Source of the DNA: Planctomycetota bacterium
Lineage (GTDB): Bacteria; Planctomycetota; UBA1135; UBA2386
Direction of reading: 5' to 3'
Assembly (NCBI GenBank): GCA_020848735.1
Contig: JADLHO010000223.1
Location: forward strand, 1-45,560
Length of the DNA stretch: 45,560 bases
Below, piece by piece: positions 26,580 to 34,922 of this stretch. The notes beneath the pieces were generated by a model. That model was not told the DNA's origin. It saw nothing but the letters and a program-made list of their open reading frames with translations, and made no database searches. Position 1 is the first letter of the stretch. Each line of letters begins with the position of its first letter. The translations under genes were made by a program, and so were the position numbers.

Positions 26580-27389
26580 ATGGCTTCTGGCGCCTTGGCT
26601 GCGGACGCACCGATCGCTGCATGGGTCGACTCCCTGCAGGGCGCGGGTCGCTACACGTTCACGCACCGCGACCTGCGACAACTCGCTGGCCGCAGTGTGG
26701 TCGCCATCGATTCGGCCCTGCGTCGCCTGAAGCAGAAGGGCCGTATCTGGGCCCCGCGCCGCGGCTTCTTCGTGATCGTGCCCGTCGAGTATCGGGCTGC
26801 TGGATGTCCGCCGGCGACCTGGTTCGTTGCGGACCTCATGCGATTCCTCGGCCAGCCCTACTACGTCGGCATCCTGAGTGCCGCGGCGTTGCACGGCGCC
26901 GCGCACCAGCAACCGATGGCCTTCCAGGTCGTAACCGACCAGCCAACGCGGCCGGCGAGTGGGGGGCGCGTGCGCATCGAGTTCCACATGAGCCGGGTTC
27001 TGAAGCGGACGCCCGTGGTCGAGATGCCGACCGATACTGGGACCATCCGGGTCGCATCGCCCGAAGCGACGGCCTTCGACCTGGTTCGTTATCCGGCCGC
27101 AGCCGGCTATTGGAGCAACGTTGCCACAGTGCTCGGCGAGTTGGCGGAACGGATGCAGCCTGAAGCCCTCGACCTTTGCGCCGCGCACCAGGCCACGCCC
27201 GATGTGCAGCGACTGGGCTATCTGCTGGAGTTCATCGATCGGCAGGAGCTCGCCGACCGCTTGGCGACCCGACTCACTGGGCAGCGTGTGCGTCCCGTTC
27301 TCCTCGCAAGTAAGCACAAGCCAGGTCGCGCCAACCCGCATCCGACCTGGCGGGTCATACCAAACGTGAAGGTCGAGGTGGATCAGTGA
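26580..27389 (+). CDS. abiEi: AbiEi-type antitoxin, transcriptional regulator
   Basis: A 269-residue protein matching the AbiEi antitoxin of type IV toxin-antitoxin systems, which block phage spread by toxin release and repress their own operon. The N-terminal winged helix (FTHRDLRQLAG, AIDSALRRLKQKGRIWAPRRGFFVIVP, residues 25-65) is followed by the AbiEi middle domain. The latter shows YYVGILSAAALHGAAHQQP and the DLVRYPAAAG block. The ATG at 26580 precedes the winged helix. The stop overlaps the toxin gene by 4 bases. Codon choice is less GC-biased than in the flanking chromosomal genes, suggesting transfer. Confidence 0.85.
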   Translation: MASGALAADAPIAAWVDSLQGAGRYTFTHRDLRQLAGRSVVAIDSALRRLKQKGRIWAPRRGFFVIVPVEYRAAGCPPATWFVADLMRFLGQPYYVGILSAAALHGAAHQQPMAFQVVTDQPTRPASGGRVRIEFHMSRVLKRTPVVEMPTDTGTIRVASPEATAFDLVRYPAAAGYWSNVATVLGELAERMQPEALDLCAAHQATPDVQRLGYLLEFIDRQELADRLATRLTGQRVRPVLLASKHKPGRANPHPTWRVIPNVKVEVDQ

Positions 27390-28213
27390 TCCCGCGCGCG
27401 CACGTCACCGCGTGGCGCGCGTCAGCGCCCTGGCCAGCAGACGCGCAGGTCGAACAGGATCTCGTTCTGTCACGCGCGTTGGTTGCGCTCTATTCGCTGC
27501 CTGAGGTGGCCAAGACGTTGGCCTTCCGCGGTGGTACGGCCCTGCACAAGCTCGTTCTGCCGCGGCCAGGGCGATACTCGGAGGACATCGATCTCGTACA
27601 GATCGCGCCGGGTCCGATCGGCCCGATCCTGGATGCGGTTCGTGAGGCGCTCGATCCATGGCTCGGCGCACCCGGGCGCAAACAGACGGCAGACGGCGCC
27701 ACGTTGGTCTACCGATTCGAGAGCTCGGGGCTCCCCGTGCAGCCGATGCGCTTGAAGGTCGAGATCAACACCCGCGAGCATGGCAGCCAGGTGCCGATGC
27801 GTCGGCAGGACTTCGCCGTCAGCAACCCGTGGTTCGAAGGCGCGGCCGCCGTGATGACCTACGCCGCGGAGGAGTTGCTCGGCACCAAGCTCCGAGCGCT
27901 CTATCAACGCAAGAAGGGGCGCGACCTGTTCGACCTTTGGCAGGCGCTATCGTTGCTACGCGTCGATGACGGCGGCGTCGTTGCGATGTTCGGCGAGTAC
28001 TTGCAGCGCGAAGGGACGCGGATCACGAGGGCCCAGTTCGAGCGCAACTTGGCCCAGAAGGAGAGCATGCCCGAGTTCCTGGGCGACATCCTGCCGCTGT
28101 TGCCATCCCGGTCGGGTTACGACCCGACGGAGGCGCTCAGGTTGGTTCGCGTTCGGCTGATCGAGAAGCTTCCTGGCAGGGCGTGGCGTGCAACGGAGCA
28201 GGGAGACTCGTGA
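27386..28213 (+). CDS. abiEii: AbiEii-type nucleotidyltransferase toxin
   Basis: A 275-residue member of the AbiEii/MenA nucleotidyltransferase toxins, which add nucleotides to RNA such as tRNA acceptor ends and stop growth. Motif I is FRGGTALHK (47-55) followed by RYSEDIDLV (63-71) with the paired aspartates D67 and D69. Motif II is LKVEIN (123-128). The later lysine/arginine-rich KLRALYQRKKGRDLFDLW (168-185) is the family's conserved basic helix. All catalytic elements are present, so the toxin should be active. GTG 27386 lies within the antitoxin stop (GTGA), and the gene's own stop overlaps the next gene in the same way. Confidence 0.88.
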   Translation: MIPRAHVTAWRASAPWPADAQVEQDLVLSRALVALYSLPEVAKTLAFRGGTALHKLVLPRPGRYSEDIDLVQIAPGPIGPILDAVREALDPWLGAPGRKQTADGATLVYRFESSGLPVQPMRLKVEINTREHGSQVPMRRQDFAVSNPWFEGAAAVMTYAAEELLGTKLRALYQRKKGRDLFDLWQALSLLRVDDGGVVAMFGEYLQREGTRITRAQFERNLAQKESMPEFLGDILPLLPSRSGYDPTEALRLVRVRLIEKLPGRAWRATEQGDS

Positions 28214-28857
28214 CCACGGATCTCGCGAGGTTGCGGGCCCACCTGCGGAAGATGTCACACGAGTACCTCTTCGCCATGTTGGACGAGGCAGTGGGGCTGT
28301 TGCCAAAGGCGAAGCTGGATCTGCTCGTGCGACGCTACGTCTCCCCGGAATACATGCAGAAGGAGATCTCGACGTCGAAGTCCAGGCCGACCCTTCGCGC
28401 CGAGGTCAGCGATTTCGTCGAGCGCAGGCGTCGCGGTGACTACTTCGAGTCGTTCAACGTCAACTCAAAGAACTGCACCGAGCAATCCAACGGCACGACC
28501 GCGTGGATCGAGGACTGCAATCGCCTGCTCGACCGCTGTGTCGCCAGAGCAGAGGTGAAGAGTGGCCGGCCCGAGGCTCTGGAGGCGATCGAGAGCCTGT
28601 TCGACATCATCGATCTCGCGGCGTCCTGTGAAATGGATGTCGTGTTCTTCGCCGACGAGGGTGGGCTCTGGTCATTCGGGATCGACTGGACGGCAGTCAT
28701 CGAGGCGTGGGTCACTTGTGCTGCACACGTCGAGGCAAGAGACGGCGCTATCGAGGCGCGTGCGACGAAAGTGCTGACGAGGTTCGGAAAGGCAGGAGCC
28801 GGGATCGGAAGGGCGGCTGCGGCACGCAGGGCACGGATCTCGGAGCAGGACGCATGA
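28210..28857 (+). CDS. Unknown protein, third gene of the abiE cassette
   Basis: A 215-residue soluble protein with no signal peptide, membrane helix or recognised catalytic motif. The N-terminal part is basic and helical (LLVRRYVSPEYMQKEISTSK). The C-terminal half is acidic with a distinctive VVFFADEGGLWSFGIDW stretch (144-160), followed by a helical tail. From memory, uncertainly, proteins with this acidic helix-FFADE-W pattern sit next to homologues of the next gene in other bacteria. GTG 28210 overlaps the abiEii stop and its own stop overlaps the next ATG, so it is translationally coupled to the toxin. Its function is unknown; an accessory defence role is only inferred from position. Confidence 0.6.
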   Translation: MTTDLARLRAHLRKMSHEYLFAMLDEAVGLLPKAKLDLLVRRYVSPEYMQKEISTSKSRPTLRAEVSDFVERRRRGDYFESFNVNSKNCTEQSNGTTAWIEDCNRLLDRCVARAEVKSGRPEALEAIESLFDIIDLAASCEMDVVFFADEGGLWSFGIDWTAVIEAWVTCAAHVEARDGAIEARATKVLTRFGKAGAGIGRAAAARRARISEQDA

Positions 28858-29224
28858 GCGAGTACCAGTACTACGAGTTCTTGGCCATCGATCGCCCACT
28901 CACCAGGAACCAGATGGGCGAACTGCGCGCCTGCTCGACGCGTGCGCGCATCACGACGACGGGTTCGTCAACGAGTATCGCTGGGGCGACTTCAAGGGAG
29001 ACGAGAACGCGTGGATGGAGCGCTACTTCGACGCGTTCCTCTACGTCGCGAACTGGGGCACCAACATCTTGATGCTTCGGCTGCCTGCTGCCGCCTTGTC
29101 CGCGAAGGCGGCGAAGGCTTACTTCCGGTCCGACGCCGCATCGGCTCGCGTCAAGGGCGGCAATACGATCCTGACCTTCTGTTCCAGGGACGAGGAAGGG
29201 AACGAGGAGATCAGGCTCTCCTAA
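28854..29224 (+). pseudogene. Frameshifted, truncated fourth gene of the cassette
   Basis: The frame opens at ATG 28854 inside the previous stop and reads MSEYQYYEFLAIDRPLTRNQ, the start of a widespread uncharacterised protein family. At about 28962 the homology leaves this frame and continues one frame over as FVNEYRWGDFKGDENAWMER and DAFLYVANWGTNILMLRLP. A single lost base in the GG-TTC junction explains this. The shifted frame stops at 29224, after about 120 residues; I recall family members as several times longer, so the C-terminal part also seems lost. An ISL3 transposase relic abuts the end, and its insertion and decay could have removed the tail. A sequencing error at the frameshift cannot be excluded. 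Confidence 0.7.
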
Positions 29225-29445
29225 AGGAGCTGTAGCTCCGGCAGCGTGATCCCACCGCGCAAACTGGATCGTTGCGATCCGAGGTGCCTTGGTGTGGAAG
29301 CCGAACGCGCGATGGCTGAGGAGTCGAATCTGGTCGTTGACGCCTTCGCCGAGGCCGTTGGTCACGCGATGTTCCAGGAATGCGCGGATGCCTGTGAATG
29401 ATCGCGAAGCGGACGGCCGAGCTTGACGAATGGAGCGAGACGTCA
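29221..29445 (-). mobile_element. Decayed ISL3-family transposase C-terminus
   Basis: Minus-strand translation gives pieces of the DDE domain end of an ISL3-family transposase spread over three frames: LAPFVKLGRPLRD (29442 down to 29401), then FTGIRAFLEHRVTNGLGEG continuing VNDQIRLLSHRAFGFHTKAP, then SLRGGITLPELQLL ending at a TAG (29221-29223). At least two frameshifts and a stop (29443-29445) break it, so it is inactive. Only the C-terminal end remains; no intact transposase, terminal inverted repeats or target duplication were found. Confidence 0.75.
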
Positions 29446-29711
29446 GGCCGTAGCTTGGTCAGCGCATCGAGACGATCGTCACGGACGTTCACGACGCGAT
29501 GCGGTGTCGGCCAGCGGAGTCCCCCCTGTGTCAAGGTGCTTGCAGCCTCCGGCCGATCGGCCACCCGCCCGTGCCGTCCGCCGCGTCCGGGGGCGACGGC
29601 ATCTCGCCCTGGGTGACTTTGCATCAGCAAGCTAAGCTCCCGGTCGAAGCGCGCGGTCGCGGCGCCTACCCTGCCACCCGCCCTCGCTCCGAGACCCCCC
29701 CAGCGAACCCG
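29446..29711. other. Spacer between the IS relic and the ABC operon
   Basis: No coding signal is seen. TACCCT at 29667-29672, 39 bases before the ABC ATPase start, is a possible -10 element, with TCGAAG 17 bases upstream as a weak -35. Upstream bases may include further eroded IS sequence, but no protein match was recognisable. Confidence 0.4.
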
Positions 29712-30512
29712 ATGAACGCCAGAGAAGCTGCGGCGCCGAGCGCCGATCCGAGCCTCACCGCGCCCGTCCTCGCGGTCCGCGAGCTCTTCCGCTTCCACGA
29801 CGTGGAGGGGCGCAGCCAGCCGATCCTGCGCGGGATCAGCTTCGAGCTCCCGCGGGGGTCGTTCACGACGATCATGGGGCCCTCGGGCTCGGGGAAGTCG
29901 ACCCTGCTGCATCTGCTCGCGGGGCTCGACGTGCCCTCGTCGGGCACCGTGCGGCTGATGGGTGAGGAGCTCTCGAGCGCCGACGAGGCGTTGCGGACGC
30001 GGGTGCGCCGGCAGCACATCGGGTTCATCTTCCAGTTCTTCAACCTGCTGCCCGATTTGACGGTGGAGGAGAACGTCGGGTTGCCGCTGCGCATCGCGGG
30101 GGAGCGGCCGGAACGTCACCGCGCGCGGATCGACGGTCTCCTCGACACGCTCGGCGTGACCCATCTGCGCGGGCGCCTGCCGGCGCGGCTCTCGGGCGGC
30201 GAGATGCAGCGGGTGAGCATCGCGCGCGCGCTCGTGACGCAGCCGCCGCTGCTGCTCTGCGACGAGCCGACGGGCAACCTCTCGTCGAAGGCGGGGGAGG
30301 AGATCGTCGCCCTGCTGCGGGCGATCTGCGACCGCGGCCAGGCGACCGTGCTGCTCGTGACGCACAACCCGCGCGACGCCGCGTTCGGCGACCGCGTGCT
30401 CTTCCTGCACGACGGTCAGCTCGACGAGGCGCAGGCGCTCGTGCGCGGCGCGGGTCAGGCGCCGTTCTCGGCGCACGACGTGCACGCCCGTCTCGAAGAG
30501 CTGGGGATCTGA
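29712..30512 (+). CDS. ABC transporter ATPase, LolD/MacB type
   Basis: A 266-residue ATPase subunit that powers the adjacent FtsX-like permease. It shows Walker A GPSGSGKST, the Q-loop FIFQFFNLLPDLTVEENV typical of the LolD/MacB group, the signature LSGGEMQRVSIARAL, Walker B LLLCDEPTGNL and the H-loop VTHNP. An extra N-terminal 25 residues precede the domain. ATG 29712 is chosen as the first start before the ATPase strand. The permease begins one base after the stop. The pair probably extrudes a lipid, lipoprotein or peptide, or works mechanically on the envelope. Confidence 0.92.
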   Translation: MNAREAAAPSADPSLTAPVLAVRELFRFHDVEGRSQPILRGISFELPRGSFTTIMGPSGSGKSTLLHLLAGLDVPSSGTVRLMGEELSSADEALRTRVRRQHIGFIFQFFNLLPDLTVEENVGLPLRIAGERPERHRARIDGLLDTLGVTHLRGRLPARLSGGEMQRVSIARALVTQPPLLLCDEPTGNLSSKAGEEIVALLRAICDRGQATVLLVTHNPRDAAFGDRVLFLHDGQLDEAQALVRGAGQAPFSAHDVHARLEELGI

Positions 30513-30513
30513 C

Positions 30514-33087
30514 GTGAAGGGCACGCTCTTCCTCGTCACGCGCGGTTGGCGCACGAACAAGCTGCGGACCGCGCTCTCGATCCTCGGCATCGCGCTCGGG
30601 GTGGCCGTCGTCACGGGCATCCACGTGATGGACCACAACACGGTCCAGAGCCGGCTGCGCGCGGCGAACCCCGCACACGGGCGCGTCGACTTCGAGCTCG
30701 TGCCCAAGGACCGCGCGGCACCGCTCGACGGCCTCGCGGAGCGGCTGCGCGCGCAGAGCGACATCGCCGCGGTGGGGCTCGTGCGCAGCGCGAGCGTGGA
30801 GCTCACGCACGCGGCGGCGTCGCTCGGGGTCGTGCGCTGCTTCGGCCTGGCCCCGCTGCCTGAAGCGGCCTTCGGCCACTACGTCGTCGCGCGCGGTCGC
30901 GACCTGTCGCCGCTCGACGGCGACGGCGCCGTGCTGCTCGGGGCGGAGCTCGCGGACGCGGCCGGCATCGCCGTCGACGACGAGCTCGTGCTCGGTCCGG
31001 CGAGCGGCCTGGTCGTGACGCGCTGCAAGGACGGTCGCCGCGAGCCGGTGTCCGGCGCGGGCGCCTCGCCGTCGCCCGAGCGCGTCGTCGTGCGCGGCAT
31101 CCTCGCCCCGCGCGGGCTCGGCGACCGTGAGCAGGGGCGCGTGATCGTCGGCAGCTACGCCCTGGCACAGCGGCTCGCACCCACGGAGCTCGCGCTCATC
31201 CAGGTGAACCGCGTGCCCGGGCGCGACCTCGACGCGCTGCGGCAATCGCTCGGTGCGGACTTCGTCGTGCGCGACGAATCGGCCGCGCTGCTCGGCGAGA
31301 ACAGCGACGAGCGCGCCTTCCGCAACGGCGTGAAGCTGCTCGGCGGACTCGCGCTCATCCTCGGGATGTTCGTCGTGTTCCAGACGCTCTCGCAGTCGCT
31401 CGTCGAGCGCCTGCGGCAGATCGGACTCCTGCGCTGCCTCGGCGCCTCGAGCGGCGGCATCGCGGGCGTCTTCCTGCTCGATGCGGTGGCGCTCGCCGCC
31501 TGCGGCACGGCGCTCGGGCTCGTGCTCGGGGTGCTGCTCGCCTTCGTGCTCCAGAAGCTCGGCATCTCGACGCTCGGGATGTTCAAGGACTGGGAGCTCG
31601 ACGAGCTGCCGCTGCGCCCGTTGCTCTCGATCGCCGCGCTCGGCTTCCTCTTCACGCTGGCCGGTGCGGCCTTCCCGCTGCTGCGCGCGCGCAAGCTCTC
31701 GGCGCTTCGCATCCTGCAGGCGCGCGGCCTCGATGCGCGCGACGACGTGCTCAAGGGCGTCGACCGCTTCCTCTTCGTCCTGCTCGTCGTGCTCCTGCCG
31801 CTCGGCTACCTCGCGACGACCACGCTGCTCAGCGAGACGGAGCGCGAGACGCAGGGCGTGCTGCTCCAGCTCGGCGGACTCCTGCTCGTGTTCGGCGTGC
31901 TCCTCCTCGGTGCTCCGCGGCTCGTGCGCGCGATGGGGGCGTTGTGGCTCCTGCCGCTCCGCCGCGGCATGCCCCTCGCGACGCATCTCGTGCGGAGCTC
32001 GTTGCACGGGCAGACGGGTCGCTTCGCCGCATCGATCTGCGGGCTCGGCATCGTCTTGCTCGCCCTGCTCGCGCTCGAGAGCCTCACGACCGCGCTGCAC
32101 ATGGATGCGCGGGCCTTCGGCCGGCGCGCGATGGACGGCGCGCTCTACCTGCGCGGCGAGCCGACGACCGAGGCGCGCGCGCTCGAACTCGCGGCGATCC
32201 CGGGCGTGCTCGGCGTGACGCCGCTCGTCGGCACCGTGGCCGCGCCGTTCCAGGTCTCCGGTCTGAGCCCGCAGTACCTCGCGGGCGAGGGCGGCCCGCT
32301 CGCCGGACGCGAGGAGGACCTCCGTCGCTACGCGGAGCTGCGCAGCCTCGTCGTCAGCAAGCGCCTCGCGAAGCTCTCGGGGCTGCGTGCCGGCGATTCG
32401 GTCACCCTGGTCAGCGATGCGGGGCCCGTGCCCTACCTCGTCCTCGAGGTCAGCGACGCGGTCGGCTTCTTCCCCGACGACCCCGCCTTCGCCGTCGCAC
32501 ACCCGCGCTGGATGACGCAGGACTTCTGCGTGCCGGAGCGGGGCGTCGAACGCATCGCGATCCGGATGGCGCCGGACGCCTCGTCGCTCTCGATCCGCGA
32601 TGCCGCGCGGCAGATCCTCCCCGGCATCGTGTTCGCCAAGACCGGCGCGAGCATCGTCGCCTACCTCGTCAACGACGTGACGCGCGACTTCCGGCTCTTC
32701 CAGATCCTGCTGGCGCTCGTGCTCCTGCTCGCGGCGATCGGCGTCGTGAACGCCACGACGATCGCCGCGCTCGGCCGCGTGCGCGAGATCGGCGTGCTGC
32801 GCGCGCTGGGCACGTCGCGACGCCAACTCCGCGCGGTGTTCCTGCTCGAAGGGGTGCTCGTCGGGGGCACCGCGAGCCTCGTGGCCCTGGCGCTCGGCAT
32901 TCCCCTGGGGCGACTCCTCGTGCTCGGCATGAATCGGGTGACGGGGCTCGAGGCACCCTATGGCGTGCCCTGGCACGCGGTGGTCGCGGTGCCGCTGCTC
33001 GGCCTCGGCACGGGCCTGCTTGCCGCGCTCGTGCCCGGGGCGCGCGCCGCGCGCATCGAGCCGGCGGAAGCCGTGCGCTTCGAGTGA
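30514..33087 (+). CDS. Large ABC permease with two FtsX domains
   Basis: An 857-residue inner-membrane permease. An N-terminal helix (LRTALSILGIALGVAVVTGI) is followed by a periplasmic MacB-PCD-like domain. A first FtsX domain with three helices lies near 275-400, then more helices, a second large periplasmic domain near 530-730 and the C-terminal FtsX domain, including VNATTIAALGRVREIGVLRALG. This duplicated layout is that of type VII ABC permeases. It starts at GTG 30514, one base after the ATPase gene. No periplasmic adaptor or outer-membrane gene is adjacent, which argues against a MacAB-TolC-type pump, but these may lie elsewhere. Confidence 0.88.
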   Translation: MKGTLFLVTRGWRTNKLRTALSILGIALGVAVVTGIHVMDHNTVQSRLRAANPAHGRVDFELVPKDRAAPLDGLAERLRAQSDIAAVGLVRSASVELTHAAASLGVVRCFGLAPLPEAAFGHYVVARGRDLSPLDGDGAVLLGAELADAAGIAVDDELVLGPASGLVVTRCKDGRREPVSGAGASPSPERVVVRGILAPRGLGDREQGRVIVGSYALAQRLAPTELALIQVNRVPGRDLDALRQSLGADFVVRDESAALLGENSDERAFRNGVKLLGGLALILGMFVVFQTLSQSLVERLRQIGLLRCLGASSGGIAGVFLLDAVALAACGTALGLVLGVLLAFVLQKLGISTLGMFKDWELDELPLRPLLSIAALGFLFTLAGAAFPLLRARKLSALRILQARGLDARDDVLKGVDRFLFVLLVVLLPLGYLATTTLLSETERETQGVLLQLGGLLLVFGVLLLGAPRLVRAMGALWLLPLRRGMPLATHLVRSSLHGQTGRFAASICGLGIVLLALLALESLTTALHMDARAFGRRAMDGALYLRGEPTTEARALELAAIPGVLGVTPLVGTVAAPFQVSGLSPQYLAGEGGPLAGREEDLRRYAELRSLVVSKRLAKLSGLRAGDSVTLVSDAGPVPYLVLEVSDAVGFFPDDPAFAVAHPRWMTQDFCVPERGVERIAIRMAPDASSLSIRDAARQILPGIVFAKTGASIVAYLVNDVTRDFRLFQILLALVLLLAAIGVVNATTIAALGRVREIGVLRALGTSRRQLRAVFLLEGVLVGGTASLVALALGIPLGRLLVLGMNRVTGLEAPYGVPWHAVVAVPLLGLGTGLLAALVPGARAARIEPAEAVRFE

Positions 33088-33097
33088 CGCGCGCCGC

Positions 33098-34759
33098 TCA
33101 GCTCCCGATCACCAGCTCGAGGCCGCGCGAGGTGACGAGCCCGACCGCATTGGCGCTCGGGTCCACGCAGACGAACTGCACGGCGAGCGTCGCGCCGAGC
33201 GCGCTGGGATCGACCGGGACCGTGAGCGGGCCGCTGCTCGCGGTGCCGCTGCCGTCGGCGGGCAGGAAGAGATTGAAGCCGTCGGTCGTGGCGCTCAGCC
33301 AGCAACCGGTCAGGCCGAAGGGCGAGAGGGCGACGGACGTGGGCGCACCCAGGTTGAGCACGGTCGACGCTCCCGGCAGTGCATTGCGGCAGAGCAGCGT
33401 GAGCGATTGGCCGAGCTTCGGGCAGCCGAGCGCGGCGGCCAAGGCCAGATTGCCGGCGCTGCCGGGGCAGGCCGCACCGACGTTGCGGATGCGCGGCGGG
33501 GTGCCGCTGAAGCCGAAGTCCTGGACCCGGAGATGGCCCGGCGGCGAAGGCAGGGACAGCACCCCTTGTCCCGAGGCGGCGACGAACTCGGCGTAACCGT
33601 CGCCGTCCACGTCGCCCGCGCGCGAATAGGCGACGAGGGGATGGATGGAATTCGGGAGGACGTAGGCCGGGAGTTGCGCGAAGTCGGAACCGGAAAATGC
33701 GGTGGCGGTGACCACCGCTCCCGACAGGCTCGGTTGCGACAGGATCATGGCCCCGAGGTCGGGGATGCAATCGCCATTGACGTCGCCGAGACCGGCGATG
33801 AGAGCGATCGGATCGGTGGGAAGGACGGAGCGGACGAAGAGCGTTGCGCCGCTCGCGCCGTCGAACGCCTCGATGTAGCCGAGGGTCAGGGTCTGGCGCG
33901 TGTACGCGTACTCGTCCCGGCCATCCTGATCGAGGTCGCCGAGGATGCACGCCGACAGCGCGTAGTAGGCGGGACCGTGGGTCCGGATGAGAGCGCCGCT
34001 GCGCCCCGAGTGGAGCGCCATCTGGCCGGTCGTGGAGGTGAGCTTCCGGTAGAAGATGAAGTCGGGGACGCCGTCGCCATCGATGTCGCCGCCCGCCGCG
34101 ATCACGCGACCGAGTTCGGCTCCAGAGGCTCCGACGAAGGCCGGCAGGATCGACGCCCAGGAGGCTCCGGACAGCAGCTCGACGCGGCCCGCGCCGCCGC
34201 CTGCGTTCGGGATGCCGAGGAGGAGATCGGGGATTCCATCGAGGTCGACGTCGCCCGCGGCGCTGAGTTCGGTCCCGAGCCGCTCGCCCGCAGCGCCCTG
34301 GCGCGCGTAGAGCAGCGAGGCGTCGAGTCCCGAGTAGACGTAGAGCGCGCCGGCATTGACGCCGCCGACCGCATCGGTGGGGGAGCCGACCGCGAACTCG
34401 GCGCGCCCGTCGCCATTGATGTCGCCGAGGAGGGCGACCGAGGCTCCGAATCCGCAGCCCGTCGAAGCGCCGTGCACGATGTGGATCAATGCGCCGGTCG
34501 AACCCTTCAGCACGCGCACGGTGCCGAAGGTGGTGCCGGCAATGCTCGAGTTGCTGCTGCCCGCGACGACGTCGGGGAGTCCGTCGCCGTCGACGTCGAA
34601 GCCGCCGTCGGCATCGCTGGCGAGGCGCTCATTGGTGGTGCCGCTGAGCGTCCAGAGCGGGGTCTGCGCGCGGCCGAGACCGCAGAGCAGCGGGAGGAGG
34701 AGGCCGAGCCGCAGAGCGAGCGGGCCGTCGATACGCCGGGACTTGGAGAGAGAGAGCAC
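33098..34759 (-). CDS. Secreted FG-GAP repeat protein
   Basis: A 553-residue exported protein with the signal sequence LALRLGLLLPLLCGLGRA after a basic KSRR n-region. Seven FG-GAP/VCBS-type repeats form a predicted seven-bladed propeller. Each has an EF-hand-like calcium loop: DVDGDGLPD, DINGDGRAE, DVDLDGIPD, DIDGDGVPD, DLDQDGRDE, DVNGDCIPD and DVDGDGYAE. A C-terminal domain of about 140 residues with several cysteines follows, possibly a sorting or adhesion module. GTG 34759 is preferred because it gives a clean signal peptide; the frame remains open further upstream. It lies 163 bases after the kinase gene on the same strand, so may be co-regulated. Confidence 0.8.
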   Translation of the reverse strand: MLSLSKSRRIDGPLALRLGLLLPLLCGLGRAQTPLWTLSGTTNERLASDADGGFDVDGDGLPDVVAGSSNSSIAGTTFGTVRVLKGSTGALIHIVHGASTGCGFGASVALLGDINGDGRAEFAVGSPTDAVGGVNAGALYVYSGLDASLLYARQGAAGERLGTELSAAGDVDLDGIPDLLLGIPNAGGGAGRVELLSGASWASILPAFVGASGAELGRVIAAGGDIDGDGVPDFIFYRKLTSTTGQMALHSGRSGALIRTHGPAYYALSACILGDLDQDGRDEYAYTRQTLTLGYIEAFDGASGATLFVRSVLPTDPIALIAGLGDVNGDCIPDLGAMILSQPSLSGAVVTATAFSGSDFAQLPAYVLPNSIHPLVAYSRAGDVDGDGYAEFVAASGQGVLSLPSPPGHLRVQDFGFSGTPPRIRNVGAACPGSAGNLALAAALGCPKLGQSLTLLCRNALPGASTVLNLGAPTSVALSPFGLTGCWLSATTDGFNLFLPADGSGTASSGPLTVPVDPSALGATLAVQFVCVDPSANAVGLVTSRGLELVIGS

Positions 34760-34922
34760 GTGGAATCCAGATCCGAGGAGGAGTGAGCGTTCGGGCAGCG
34801 AGCGCACGCCGCCGTCGACGGGCTGCTCCCGGAGCGAGAAACGGAACCCGGGCGTCGAGGCGTCGCGCCGACGGGAGATTCCCGGCGCGGCACGGCGCGG
34901 TGCTCCGTACCACAGCCCTCGC

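Noticed and set aside
30040..32976. 978-codon minus-strand frame opposite the ABC operon
   Set aside because: His/Arg/Glu-rich shadow of the LolD-type ATPase and FtsX permease genes.
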